DNA of 10,075 nt from Desulfuromonadales bacterium C00003068 (GCA_001751155.1 MAXR01000113.1:1-10075), one strand, 5' to 3'; shown: positions 1 through 7,407, counted from the stretch's first letter. Notes: generated from the letters alone by a model not told the origin. Made by a program: numbers and translations.

Positions 1-90
1 GTGGGATCGATTCACGAATACGTTGCTGCTGTGGGATCGATTCAGCAATACGTTGCTGCTGTTGACGCGTTTCACGAATCCGTTGCTGCT
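1..90 (-). repeat. 30-bp tandem repeat encoding a Q/R-rich decapeptide
   Basis: Three consecutive 30-bp units (1-30, 31-60, 61-90) share the core TTGCTGCT at their right end on the plus strand. Units 1 and 2 differ at only two positions; unit 3 is more diverged. On the coding minus strand they encode QQQRIRETRQ, QQQRIAESIP and QQQRIRESIP, in frame with the DUF3300 protein. The array touches the left edge, so more copies may lie outside. The near-identity of units 1 and 2 suggests recent duplication by slippage or recombination. Confidence 0.9.
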
Positions 91-1189
91 GTTCTTCACG
101 CAAGCGAGTGCTGGGAGTTTGATTTAGCCTGCGTCTATTTTGATCGATCTTGTTTTGCTGTTGTCGCGAGTCACGAATATGTTGTTGACTTCGGCGATCA
201 ATAGTACCTGAGGGCTGGCCTTCCCTGCGGCGGTTGAGATCTATCCTGTCGGGCTGCCGAACACGCTGGCGATCATTTCTAAACCCGCGGCTCTCGTGGC
301 GTAAATCCCTTGTGCGGTAGCGAGTTTGACCATACTTGCGCGCCGTATGTTTATCGCGGTAGGCGACTCCGCGCCGGTGCCTAGGTGAGTGTTGCCAACG
401 ACCTGACGATCTGTACCAGTTGTTTCTGACAAATCTTGGACGATTATGAAAGTTAATATAAATATGATGGCTGTGCCAGTCGAAATAGCTCCAGCTTCCA
501 AACACGAAGCCGAAAGTTACGCCGGGCCAGAAAGAAATACCTACGCCCAGTCGTATCCCAGATGGCCCCCAATAATAAGGTCGATAACCCGGATACCACC
601 ATGGTCCATAGACATAATAGGGGTCATAATAGGGGATGTAGATAACCTCTGGACGTGCTGGTTCAATAATGATGGTCTCTTTTTCGACAATTACGGTCTG
701 CTCGGTTGTGCTGCGTAGATTTCCTTGAGAATACGCTTGATCACGCAGGTGCTGGATTACCCCTAAGACCTCAGTTTCTTGAACCAGAAAAGCGTTGCCA
801 AGATTGGTGGTTTCGCTGATTCGTTCACTCATAACGGCCAGAGTTGAAGGAAAGTGACAGATGGCCTTTACGCTTGGATCCCAATCTTTATCGAGTAGAG
901 CGGTATCAAGGCTATTACCGACTAATTCCGAATTTATTTTGACCCAACGATTAGCCTCGATCACTTCAATAGGATAAGTGGATGCCATTAATATCTGTGA
1001 GAGCAGAGCATCAGGATAGAGCGCAATCGGTGCTAACATCTGGGTGAGTTCTTGAGTGGTGTATTTCTCAGAGGGGGAAAGTGTCCCACCATCCTGACCA
1101 TGAGCTAGCTGCACAGTCATACTCAGGAAGGTTGAGAAGATAAGAACAATCAATAATCTGACGATGTCCGTAATGACTGTTATTTTCAT
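1..1189 (-). CDS. DUF3300 family exported protein, C-terminus cut by window edge
   Basis: Reading the minus strand from ATG at 1189 gives 396 uninterrupted codons to the left edge. GGAGG sits 5 bases before the start (1195-1199 on plus). Residues 1-31 form a signal peptide with a hydrophobic core at about 11-28, so the protein is exported. Residues ~43-190 match my memory of the DUF3300 family: a start around TTQELTQMLAPIALYPDALL, then a conserved segment with WDPSVKAICHFP near 103-114. Residues ~182-250 are very rich in Tyr, Trp, Pro and Gly (PYYDPYYVYGPWWYPGYRPYYWGP), which is typical of this family, followed by GVAYRDKHTARKYGQ at 274-288. From ~290 the protein is basic and Q/R-rich and ends in repeated QQQRIRES-like decapeptides, probably disordered. 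The molecular function of the family is unknown. No stop is visible, so the total length is unknown. Assignment to the family is secure; any role would be a guess. Confidence 0.9.
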   Translation of the reverse strand, partial: MKITVITDIVRLLIVLIFSTFLSMTVQLAHGQDGGTLSPSEKYTTQELTQMLAPIALYPDALLSQILMASTYPIEVIEANRWVKINSELVGNSLDTALLDKDWDPSVKAICHFPSTLAVMSERISETTNLGNAFLVQETEVLGVIQHLRDQAYSQGNLRSTTEQTVIVEKETIIIEPARPEVIYIPYYDPYYVYGPWWYPGYRPYYWGPSGIRLGVGISFWPGVTFGFVFGSWSYFDWHSHHIYINFHNRPRFVRNNWYRSSGRWQHSPRHRRGVAYRDKHTARKYGQTRYRTRDLRHESRGFRNDRQRVRQPDRIDLNRRREGQPSGTIDRRSQQHIRDSRQQQNKIDQNRRRLNQTPSTRLREEQQQRIRETRQQQQRIAESIPQQQRIRESIP

Positions 1190-1250
1190 AGTCACCTCCA
1201 TAAATCGACCTAACGCAGAACACTTACTCGCTGATAGAGCGCGGTAAGAA

Positions 1251-1268
1251 ATTATCGCTTGCGATTAT
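1251..1268. promoter_or_regulatory. Inverted repeat upstream of the DUF3300 gene
   Basis: ATTATCGC and GCGATTAT flank a TT centre. Seven of eight positions pair, with one T:T mismatch. The site lies 62-79 bases before the DUF3300 start codon, where an operator would be expected. No regulator is known and no confident -35/-10 pair was found next to it, so its role is inferred from position only. Confidence 0.25.
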
Positions 1269-1651
1269 CAATGACGACTTTCATAGGATAAAACTGCATT
1301 TGATCATTCTTGCAATGATGAAAGATCGATACTCGCAATTAGATGAATTATATCAGAGTAAGCCAATATTGTTACTCGTCCGGTATTGTTTTCCTTTGTT
1401 TCTAGTTTGTAACGTCAATTTTGTCGCAGTTTTTGACGATCAAGGGGACATTCTATCTCAAAACGCAACAAAGCCGATTCGGGGAGGCATCGAATCCTAG
1501 AAAGAAAGAAGGAGGTATCAAGTCTTGCCTGCCACAACAAGCTTTGATGTTCGTAACTTTAACAAAGTGAGTCGTCATGGACCACGGTCAGATGCGTAAA
1601 AGATTGGTTGGTGATCCACAATGTTCACCTGTGCCATTGTACAGGTCGATT

Positions 1652-1700
1652 ACCTGATACACTTGGTCTGTGGGGTTTAGTGCGACAGGTTTTTCTTTTT
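1652..1700 (+). terminator. Possible plus-strand terminator with alternative pairings
   Basis: ACCTG (1652-1656) pairs with CAGGT (1686-1690) and CACT (1660-1663) with AGTG (1679-1682), separated by a 3x3 internal loop. The stem is followed by a T-rich run (1690-1700, broken by one C). Nearby upstream segments ACCTGT (1627-1632) and ACAGGT (1641-1646) could pair with each other, and ACAGGT could instead pair with the left arm of this stem. That is the logic of an attenuator, but no plus-strand gene follows. The stem is short and imperfect, so confidence is low. Confidence 0.3.
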
Positions 1701-1723
1701 GTGGTCTATGTTTTTGTTTAGCT

Positions 1724-3502
1724 TTAGCAGAATTTCACGATGTTTCTGCCCGCCTCTTTTGCCTGATAAAGAGCTTTGTCAGCACGTTTAATCAATGAAG
1801 ATGGAGTATCTTGAACCTGTAGTTCTGTACAGCCGATACTTACAGTTATGTGGCTAACAGTTGGAAAGTCGTAGTCGGATATCTTTATTCTTAGTCGTTC
1901 AGCTTGTTGCAGGGCGGCATCTTTTCCTGTTTGCGGTAGTAAAATGGAAAATTCCTCACCTCCCCAACGTGCGACAATGTCTTCTTGACGGATACTTTCC
2001 GTTAGCGCACAGACTAAGCTCTTTAAAACCATGTCACCAACATCATGTCCATACGAATCATTTACCTTTTTAAAATGGTCGATATCAAGCAGCAAAAGTG
2101 AAAGCGGTTCGTTGTACCGCTTTGCTCTGCCAATATTTGTATGCAACTTGGTATTAAATGCCCTGCGGTTATCAGCACCAGTTAACTCGTCAGTGGTTGA
2201 AAGAATGTGCAACTTTTCTTCCGCTTTTTTGCGTTGTTCGACCTCAAAGATCAATTCATCCCTAGAAGCCATGCTTTCTTGAAGATTTTGTGCCATTTTG
2301 TTCAACGATTTTGCCAGATTGCCAATCTCGTCATTTGAGTTCATGTCAATCCTTGAATCCAGATCACCTTCACCAATATTACGGGCGATAGTTGCCAACT
2401 TAACGATGGGCTTGGCTGCCAATTTGCCTAAAAGATTGGCGACTGCAGCGGCCAAGAGGGTAATGATAGCTCCGATAAGAATAATGATTGATGTTGCTTT
2501 ATGGGCAGCCACCATCGCATCTTCTTCTCTTTGGGAGATGACAACATGCCAGGCTTCGCCACTATTGCCTTTTATGTGGTCAATTGATTCCTGATGACCA
2601 CCAAAACCAAACTTTTTTGACCCTGTTGTTATTTGTACTGGAGAAAAAGCCACTAACTGTGTTTTGTTGTTTTCAGTAATGGTTATCGTGCCACTCACTT
2701 TTTTCGCCAGTGGCTTAATGAGAGCCTCGTTTAGTCTGGTTGATAGTGGCACGACATCACGTTCTGATATAATTAATCCCCCTGTTCGTACGATCTTCAT
2801 ACTACAGTGTATTTGGCGGCCAAACTCCTGAACAATATCGGTCAATTCTCCCATGATGTTTACGTTGCATTTTAGTATCCCAATGACCTCGTTACCATTC
2901 TTGATTGGAATCACCACTCCGAGCACATATCCCTGTACGCTAGAATCAAAACCACGATCATCTAGGAAAATTCTGCCTTGGCCATTATCAAAACATGCCA
3001 ACCACCAATATTTGTGGCGATGAGCAAGGGTGGTCAGTTTTCCGGTCGTAGCAATTATCACCCCATACCGGTTGGTGAGGAATATCTCTCCATACTCTCT
3101 AGGCATGATTATTTGCTGATACTTAAGATATTCTGCAACGGGATTGCCCATGTAAGCCTGAATAAAAGGATCGTTGCTGTCCACTGTGTTAATCCATTGC
3201 TGGTTGCGGCTGTCAATCTCTTGTTTCCGTTCTTCAGCAGATAATACGGTGAATTCAGCATTACTTTTAAGTAGAGCATCCTTGATAAGTGGAGCTGAGG
3301 AAAGAGTGATGGCTACTGCTGCTTTTTGTTTAAGGTGAGAGTTGACATGCTGAGCGACCTCTCTAGAGATGTTTTTGATGTTGCTGGTCTCTTTATCTAT
3401 GACAATTCTGTAACTCAATATGTCATAACCCAGCGAAAGCAGGGTTACAATGACAGCACCGAACAGTGTCATTGTTAGTGCTCCCTTATATTGAATTTTC
3501 AT
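1724..3502 (-). CDS. Membrane-bound diguanylate cyclase (Cache-HAMP-GGDEF)
   Basis: The 592-residue protein starts at ATG 3502 after CAGGAGA. It has a membrane segment at ~9-28, a periplasmic sensor region at ~35-335 resembling a double-Cache domain (including YGEIFLTNRYGVIIATTG at 137-154 and a second-lobe-like stretch at ~190-225), and a second membrane segment at ~337-357. A HAMP linker follows at ~358-410, then a short helix and a GGDEF domain at ~432-590. The active-site loop is GGEEF (514-518), an accepted active form. DIDHFKKVND (473-482) carries the metal-binding Asp region. RQED (505-508), five residues before GGEEF, fits the RxxD inhibitory I-site, so feedback inhibition by c-di-GMP is expected. 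It should make c-di-GMP from two GTP in response to an extracytoplasmic ligand. The ligand is unknown. No EAL or HD-GYP domain and no effector gene lies beside it. Confidence 0.93.
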   Translation of the reverse strand: MKIQYKGALTMTLFGAVIVTLLSLGYDILSYRIVIDKETSNIKNISREVAQHVNSHLKQKAAVAITLSSAPLIKDALLKSNAEFTVLSAEERKQEIDSRNQQWINTVDSNDPFIQAYMGNPVAEYLKYQQIIMPREYGEIFLTNRYGVIIATTGKLTTLAHRHKYWWLACFDNGQGRIFLDDRGFDSSVQGYVLGVVIPIKNGNEVIGILKCNVNIMGELTDIVQEFGRQIHCSMKIVRTGGLIISERDVVPLSTRLNEALIKPLAKKVSGTITITENNKTQLVAFSPVQITTGSKKFGFGGHQESIDHIKGNSGEAWHVVISQREEDAMVAAHKATSIIILIGAIITLLAAAVANLLGKLAAKPIVKLATIARNIGEGDLDSRIDMNSNDEIGNLAKSLNKMAQNLQESMASRDELIFEVEQRKKAEEKLHILSTTDELTGADNRRAFNTKLHTNIGRAKRYNEPLSLLLLDIDHFKKVNDSYGHDVGDMVLKSLVCALTESIRQEDIVARWGGEEFSILLPQTGKDAALQQAERLRIKISDYDFPTVSHITVSIGCTELQVQDTPSSLIKRADKALYQAKEAGRNIVKFC

Positions 3503-3850
3503 ATGGTTCTCCTGAAATTGTCAATAAAAGTACATAAGCAGAAGTGTTGATTAGATCTTGCTTCATATTGTAAAGAATTAAGAGTCTTACGGAAAGGATT
3601 AAATTTGTCCCAAATTCACCAAGGGGGAAAGATGGACAAGCTCACTGTTTAAATAATGATGGAATAACGGGGTTGGCCTTGAGTTACAACATTTTCAGTT
3701 TGCAACCATCGAAATATTTCATTTTTATAACTGTCCCATTGGCTGTACTGCCGATCAGTTATTGATCCCTTTGTCAGGTTCATCAATTGACAGACTGTGA
3801 TGGGTTGTTAGGCTAAATTGTATAGGGTAGCTAATAGACGGAGGGCAGGG
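3503..3850. other. Divergent intergenic region between the cyclase and hydrolase genes
   Basis: This region should carry promoters for both the minus-strand cyclase gene and the plus-strand hydrolase pair. I see no gene. TTGTCC (3605-3610) and GGACAA (3634-3639) form a 6-bp inverted repeat with a 23-base spacer. TGTCA (3772-3776) and TGACA (3788-3792) form another with an 11-base spacer overlapping the candidate -35 box. TGTCCCA occurs twice (3606-3612 and 3732-3738). On the cyclase side only a poor -35/-10 match is visible. Confidence 0.4.
3787..3815 (+). promoter_or_regulatory. Candidate promoter for the lipoprotein hydrolase pair
   Basis: A perfect -35 hexamer TTGACA (3787-3792) is followed after 17 bases by AGGCTA (3810-3815), a poor -10. 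The implied start near 3822 would leave a leader of about 30 bases before the ATG at 3851. The -35 overlaps one arm of the TGTCA/TGACA inverted repeat (3772-3792), so a repressor or activator there could control it. The weak -10 keeps confidence low. Confidence 0.3.
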
Positions 3851-5149
3851 ATGATGACATTTCAAAGAATTCTGTTTGTAAGCGTAGTGTTGCTGCTTGT
3901 CGGGCTGATACAAGGCTGTTCTGTTCCCAAAAACAAACTGTCGTTGTATCAGCGTTCAATGGTGATTGATAACGAACAGACAGCGAACACTATTCTCGCT
4001 AAAGCAACGATGCAAGTCATTGATGAACAAGGTCTTGAAGGGCTGAATATTGTTTCGGTCAGTGGCACACCGTATGAAATGGGTTTTCAACATGGTGTGC
4101 TATTACGTGATGAAATTCAGATTATGTACAGTAAAATTATCAGGCGAGCAAAGATCTTTTCCAGCGAACAGATGATGGCCGAGCTCTATGATCTGATGGA
4201 ACCCTATATCCCTATAGAGGAAAAAGAGGAGATGCGTGGCCTTGCTCATGGTGCCGACGTTCCCTTGCGATTAGTGCATTGGATTCATATGATTCCAGGG
4301 GTGGCAGAACATGGAGCCAAAAAGAAGTTTCGTCGTGGTTTCAGTTCCAGCAGCTGTAGCAATGTCGTAGCATTTGGTCAGGCTACAGCTGATGGTGAGC
4401 TCTACCAATTACGCGTGTTGGACTGGATGCGTGAGTTAGGGGTGCAACAGTGGCCGTTGATTCTCGTACATCGTCCCGATGTCGGCTATGCCTCAGTATC
4501 CTATACCTATTCAGGATTTATTGGCAGTGTCAGTGGCATGAATGAGCAAAAACTGGCATTTGGCGAGATGGGCTATGGTGATCCTGCCAATGAAACACTG
4601 GAAGGGATGCCGTTTATTTTTTTATTCCGAAAGTTACAACGTGAAGCGAGTAATCTTCAGGAGGTCGAGCAGATTATCCGTAGCGTTCAACGGACCAATT
4701 CGTTCGTCTATATGATCAGTGATGTCAAGGCCACAGCAGGAGAACCAAATGCACTGTTGTTTATAACCGACCGTGACCGAGTGTTGACCTTTGGTGAAAA
4801 CACGTTGCTGATTGATGAACGCGAGAAAAAACGGAAGAAAAAGGTGGAAAAGTATCTGCCGATCAATGATGTTGTCTATGCTGGAGCTAAGGGGCCAGCC
4901 CTCTATGAAAACCTTCAGAACTACTACGGTGAACTGAACCTTGAAACCCTGCAACAGATGACGGAAGCCGTTTCTCTTAAAAGCAACATGCACAATGTAG
5001 TGTTTAGGCCCGCAACCCTTGAAAGTTGGGTGTCAAATGCCAGCATGATCAATGGTAATGCTGGCAAAGCCAGTCAACAACGCTGGTTTTACTTCAATTT
5101 TGCTGATGCCTTAACAGCCACAGTGCCGTTAGACAAGGGGGCCCAATGA
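3851..5149 (+). CDS. C45-type acyltransferase/hydrolase lipoprotein (Ntn-hydrolase fold)
   Basis: I start this 432-residue protein at ATG 3851, with GGAGG 6 bases upstream; ATG 3854 is equally possible. An upstream TTG at 3818 would place charged residues before the signal peptide. Residues 1-23 are a lipoprotein signal with lipobox IQGC, lipidated Cys ~23. The core resembles peptidase family C45 (acyl-CoA:6-aminopenicillanate acyltransferase-like). CSNVVAFGQATADG puts the nucleophile at Cys169, and LYQLRVLDW then follows the family pattern. In this family the precursor cleaves itself just before the nucleophilic Cys; here the preceding residue is Ser, within a four-Ser run, rather than the Gly of the fungal enzyme. 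The family cleaves or transfers acyl groups on amide bonds. The substrate here is unknown; an envelope amide, lipid or N-acyl compound is plausible. Its stop overlaps the next start (ATGA), so the two are co-translated. Confidence 0.82.
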   Translation: MMTFQRILFVSVVLLLVGLIQGCSVPKNKLSLYQRSMVIDNEQTANTILAKATMQVIDEQGLEGLNIVSVSGTPYEMGFQHGVLLRDEIQIMYSKIIRRAKIFSSEQMMAELYDLMEPYIPIEEKEEMRGLAHGADVPLRLVHWIHMIPGVAEHGAKKKFRRGFSSSSCSNVVAFGQATADGELYQLRVLDWMRELGVQQWPLILVHRPDVGYASVSYTYSGFIGSVSGMNEQKLAFGEMGYGDPANETLEGMPFIFLFRKLQREASNLQEVEQIIRSVQRTNSFVYMISDVKATAGEPNALLFITDRDRVLTFGENTLLIDEREKKRKKKVEKYLPINDVVYAGAKGPALYENLQNYYGELNLETLQQMTEAVSLKSNMHNVVFRPATLESWVSNASMINGNAGKASQQRWFYFNFADALTATVPLDKGAQ

Positions 5150-6174
5150 ATCGAGGTCCGGTGCCTGCTGTGAGAGGGATCGTCTTCTGGCTAGTGATGG
5201 GGTGGCTTGTTGGTTGTTTAACAGGCTGTTTGTCGGTCCCATTAGACGCCGACTACTCGGAACCGCAACCGTTACCAGAACAGATTCGTCAACTTTACCA
5301 CTATAAAAAAGTTGTGCCTGAGGTTAAGCAAACCGTTTTGTCAATGGAGACGGGCTATCAGTTGCGACGCGTTGAGTTTACACCAGGGCATTCGATTCTG
5401 CCGTTTGAGCATCATATTCAGATGGATTATTACGATATTGATGGTGATCAACCTGTGCCAGTGATTATGGTGCTGCCGATTTTAGGTGGAGGCAATGGAA
5501 TATCCTCGGCCTTTGCCCGTTTTTTCGCCCGCAATGGCTATGCGGTGTTGTTGGTCCATAGGCAGAAAAAATACAAGGAGCTTGAACATCTCGATTATCT
5601 CAATGAGATTCTGCAGCAGATTGTTTTTGATCACATGCAGGCTATTGATTGGCTTGAGACTCAGCCGGATGTCGATGTTACTCGCATAGGGGTGTTTGGA
5701 ATCAGTATGGGGGGGATAAAAAGTGCTCTGGTCAGTGCGTTAGAACCTCGGGTGCGTGCGGGAGTGGTGGCGCTAGCTGCTGGAAATATTCCCCATGTCC
5801 TCAGTTATTCTGAAGACCGAGGAGTGCGTAAAAAACGTGACAAACTGCTTGCCAGGCAGAATGTGACTGCTGATCAGCTTTACCAGCGTCTTGCTGCTCA
5901 GATTAACTGTGATCCGCTCAACTATGCTCCGTATATGGATGCGCGAAACATTCTGATGATTCTTGCCCGTTTTGACCGCTCCGTGCCGTACTGGCAGGGT
6001 CGCGAACTCAAAGAGAGGATGGGTAACCCCGAGACCATCTATCTCCTTTCAGGTCACTACTCATCGTTACTTTACTGGTTTTACATCCAGAAAGAAGCGT
6101 TGATGTTTTTCAATCGGAAACTTGATGTCAAAAAAGATCCAGACAGATGGGACGAGGACGTTGATAGCTGGTGA
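5146..6174 (+). CDS. Alpha/beta-hydrolase lipoprotein
   Basis: The 342-residue protein starts at ATG 5146, inside the stop of the preceding gene, with AGGGGG just upstream. Residues 1-28 form a lipoprotein signal with two possible lipoboxes, LVGC (Cys24) and LTGC (Cys28). The alpha/beta-hydrolase fold is shown by PILGGGNG (oxyanion-type loop, ~110-117), a nucleophile elbow GISMG with Ser187, an acid Asp277 in ARFDRSVP, and His304 in SGHY, all in the expected order and spacing. This gives a complete Ser-Asp-His triad, so an active esterase, lipase or related hydrolase at the cell envelope is expected. The exact family and substrate cannot be told from sequence alone. Tight coupling to the C45 enzyme suggests the two act on the same substrate or in sequence. 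No clear terminator hairpin follows. Confidence 0.85.
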   Translation: MNRGPVPAVRGIVFWLVMGWLVGCLTGCLSVPLDADYSEPQPLPEQIRQLYHYKKVVPEVKQTVLSMETGYQLRRVEFTPGHSILPFEHHIQMDYYDIDGDQPVPVIMVLPILGGGNGISSAFARFFARNGYAVLLVHRQKKYKELEHLDYLNEILQQIVFDHMQAIDWLETQPDVDVTRIGVFGISMGGIKSALVSALEPRVRAGVVALAAGNIPHVLSYSEDRGVRKKRDKLLARQNVTADQLYQRLAAQINCDPLNYAPYMDARNILMILARFDRSVPYWQGRELKERMGNPETIYLLSGHYSSLLYWFYIQKEALMFFNRKLDVKKDPDRWDEDVDSW

Positions 6175-6254
6175 TGCCATGATTCATAAACAGCTGTCGC
6201 AAAAGCTTGTCTCACCTCATCATTGATGTGCCAATTTGGTTGATTTTTGAAATA

Positions 6255-7187
6255 TCAATCGCCAATCACCATCACCAATCGCAACAGGACACCGCTGTTG
6301 GAGTGATAATCATCTGGAGCTGACCAGTCGACAAATGGTTCAACTTCATAAAACAGATAGGGTTTCCAGAACTGATTACGCCAACGGCTACTGATGCTGT
6401 AATGATCAACATTATCTTCCGAGTCTGTCTCGCCACTGAGATAAAAACCGGTCGCAACTGCGCCTTGCTGGGCTAACCGATGGGTGTATGACAGGCCGCC
6501 ACGCCACTCCAAACCGTTCGATTTGCTGGTGTATTCTCCACGGGCACTGAAACGGATGATCCCGTTATCAGAGACGAGATAGTCGAATTCATTGAGTAAT
6601 CGCCCACCATTGCCCTCTTTACTGTCGAGAAATAGAGTCGCGGTGAGTTGTAGCTTGACACATTTCGTCAAGTTATGTTGACGACGATGACGTCCCCGCG
6701 CGTAAATGTTAGGTCCTGAGCGTAAGCCGATACGAAAATCGATCGCTTCTCGGGTGTTAAAGCGTTGAATCCAACGTAGTGCCGCATTAAAATCGTTGTT
6801 GTCGTTGTCATTCTCTCCCGGGCGATTACTTTCAAGAGGCAACAAGTTGTAATCGTCATCTTCCTCATTTGACAGCAGAAGGTCAAAGCGACGATCTAGT
6901 TGAGGTAATTTAACTTTTACCCTGATACGGACATAAGGATCATTCCAACTGTTATTGTTGGGTTCCCAGCCCAAGGTGATCCGGGTCTTCATCCGCGCGG
7001 CCTCATCTTTGTCACGGCGGTCACCAAAGAATTGATCAAACCATTGGGCCGTTTCTTGAGTGCTAGATAAAATCGATTGGTGTGATTGGTCGATCCAGCT
7101 CACGGGGGCTTCTGACTCAGCTACACTTGTGCCAGCCGCACTCACTAACCACCACAAGCATAAAAATTGAACACACCATCGCCGCAT
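6255..7187 (-). CDS. Secreted, probable outer-membrane beta-barrel protein of unknown function
   Basis: The 310-residue protein starts at ATG 7187 after AGAGG. It has a signal peptide with probable cleavage near SVA|ES (residue ~23). A polar helical stretch (~28-62) leads into alternating beta-strand-like segments from ~66 to the end (such as MKTRITLGWEP, YVRIRVKVKLP, IIRFSARGEYT, WKPYLFYEVEPFVDW, VLLRLVMVI), separated by acidic, Asn-rich turns (for example 108-133). This is the look of an outer-membrane barrel. I recall similar uncharacterised proteins from other proteobacteria with the same late pattern (SGETD, FYEVEP), but cannot name a family. It lacks the usual C-terminal Phe of many barrels, ending in VIGD. 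It is convergent with the hydrolase pair, 80 bases away, and has its own promoter, so it is probably monocistronic. Confidence 0.72.
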   Translation of the reverse strand: MRRWCVQFLCLWWLVSAAGTSVAESEAPVSWIDQSHQSILSSTQETAQWFDQFFGDRRDKDEAARMKTRITLGWEPNNNSWNDPYVRIRVKVKLPQLDRRFDLLLSNEEDDDYNLLPLESNRPGENDNDNNDFNAALRWIQRFNTREAIDFRIGLRSGPNIYARGRHRRQHNLTKCVKLQLTATLFLDSKEGNGGRLLNEFDYLVSDNGIIRFSARGEYTSKSNGLEWRGGLSYTHRLAQQGAVATGFYLSGETDSEDNVDHYSISSRWRNQFWKPYLFYEVEPFVDWSAPDDYHSNSGVLLRLVMVIGD

Positions 7188-7228
7188 ACAGTACCTCTTG
7201 AATAAGGGGAGTTGTTTTATGTGTATTA

Positions 7229-7256
7229 ATTATAGCGAAGGATTAATGGATTCCAA
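7229..7256 (-). promoter_or_regulatory. Sigma-70-type promoter for the putative barrel gene
   Basis: On the minus strand TTGGAA (7256-7251) is followed after 16 bases by a perfect TATAAT (7234-7229). Transcription would start near 7222, giving a leader of about 35 bases with the AGAGG ribosome site before the ATG at 7187. This is the best sigma-70-type match I found in the window. Confidence 0.6.
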
Positions 7257-7376
7257 GAGCTGCGGTGGTTAATATTTTCTCTTCATGTTAATTATGGCTT
7301 GGTTGATAGTGGAATAAGTGGGTAGAAGGGAAAGGATTATCGTTTTATTAAATCAGTTGTTGTGTCAACTCGCACA

Positions 7377-7407
7377 AAAGGGGCAGCGGAATTTCCGCTG
7401 CCCCTTT
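7377..7407 (-). terminator. Strong hairpin terminator after the aldehyde dehydrogenase gene
   Basis: AAAGGGGCAGCGG (7377-7389) and its exact complement (7395-7407) form a 13-bp GC-rich stem with a 5-base loop. It lies about 30 bases after the dehydrogenase stop. Reading the minus strand, the stem ends in CCCCTTTT, a short T run as in intrinsic terminators. It should separate the dehydrogenase transcript from the barrel gene downstream. Confidence 0.8.

Larger units (their letters stand above)
1190..1723. other. Gene-poor gap with several inverted repeats
   Basis: This 534-bp stretch separates two minus-strand genes. I see no convincing protein gene. A 66-codon plus-strand frame (TTG 1300 to 1500) has a weak ribosome site and no recognisable sequence. 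A strong AAGGAGG (1509-1515) precedes a 24-codon TTG-started frame (1525-1599), and a 26-codon frame follows (1577-1657); neither peptide is recognisable. Inverted repeats on this stretch include CGTCAA (1413-1418) with TTGACG (1433-1438), GATTCG (1476-1481) with CGAATC (1491-1496), and ACCTGT (1627-1632) with ACAGGT (1641-1646). Together with a T-rich run at 1690-1700 these could belong to a structured plus-strand transcript. The stretch also holds the 5' region of the DUF3300 gene and the 3' region of the cyclase gene. Confidence 0.5.

Noticed and set aside
1..90. CRISPR-like array
   Set aside because: The 30-bp units are directly abutting with no spacers and are in frame with a protein gene.
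1..204. Plus-strand open frame with a repeated VGSIHEYVAA pattern
   Set aside because: It is the antisense shadow of the DUF3300 tail repeat; the minus-strand frame continues in phase with a clear family match, signal peptide and ribosome site.
1300..1500. 66-residue plus-strand protein
   Set aside because: TTG start, weak ribosome site, unrecognisable sequence; likely chance.
1470..1500. tRNA or tmRNA 3' end, because of ATCGAATCC
   Set aside because: The flanking bases do not form a T-stem, and no acceptor stem or CCA is present.
1400..1520. Cyclic-di-GMP (GEMM) riboswitch near a diguanylate cyclase gene
   Set aside because: A fragment resembling the CGCAAAGCC motif occurs near 1464-1475, but the GEMM layout around it is absent.
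4634..4993. 119-residue minus-strand frame
   Set aside because: Lies wholly inside the well-supported C45-type gene on the plus strand and has no family features.
6175..6254. Bidirectional terminator between the convergent genes
   Set aside because: Only a weak 5-bp TTGAT/ATCAA stem near 6240-6260 is visible; too short to call.
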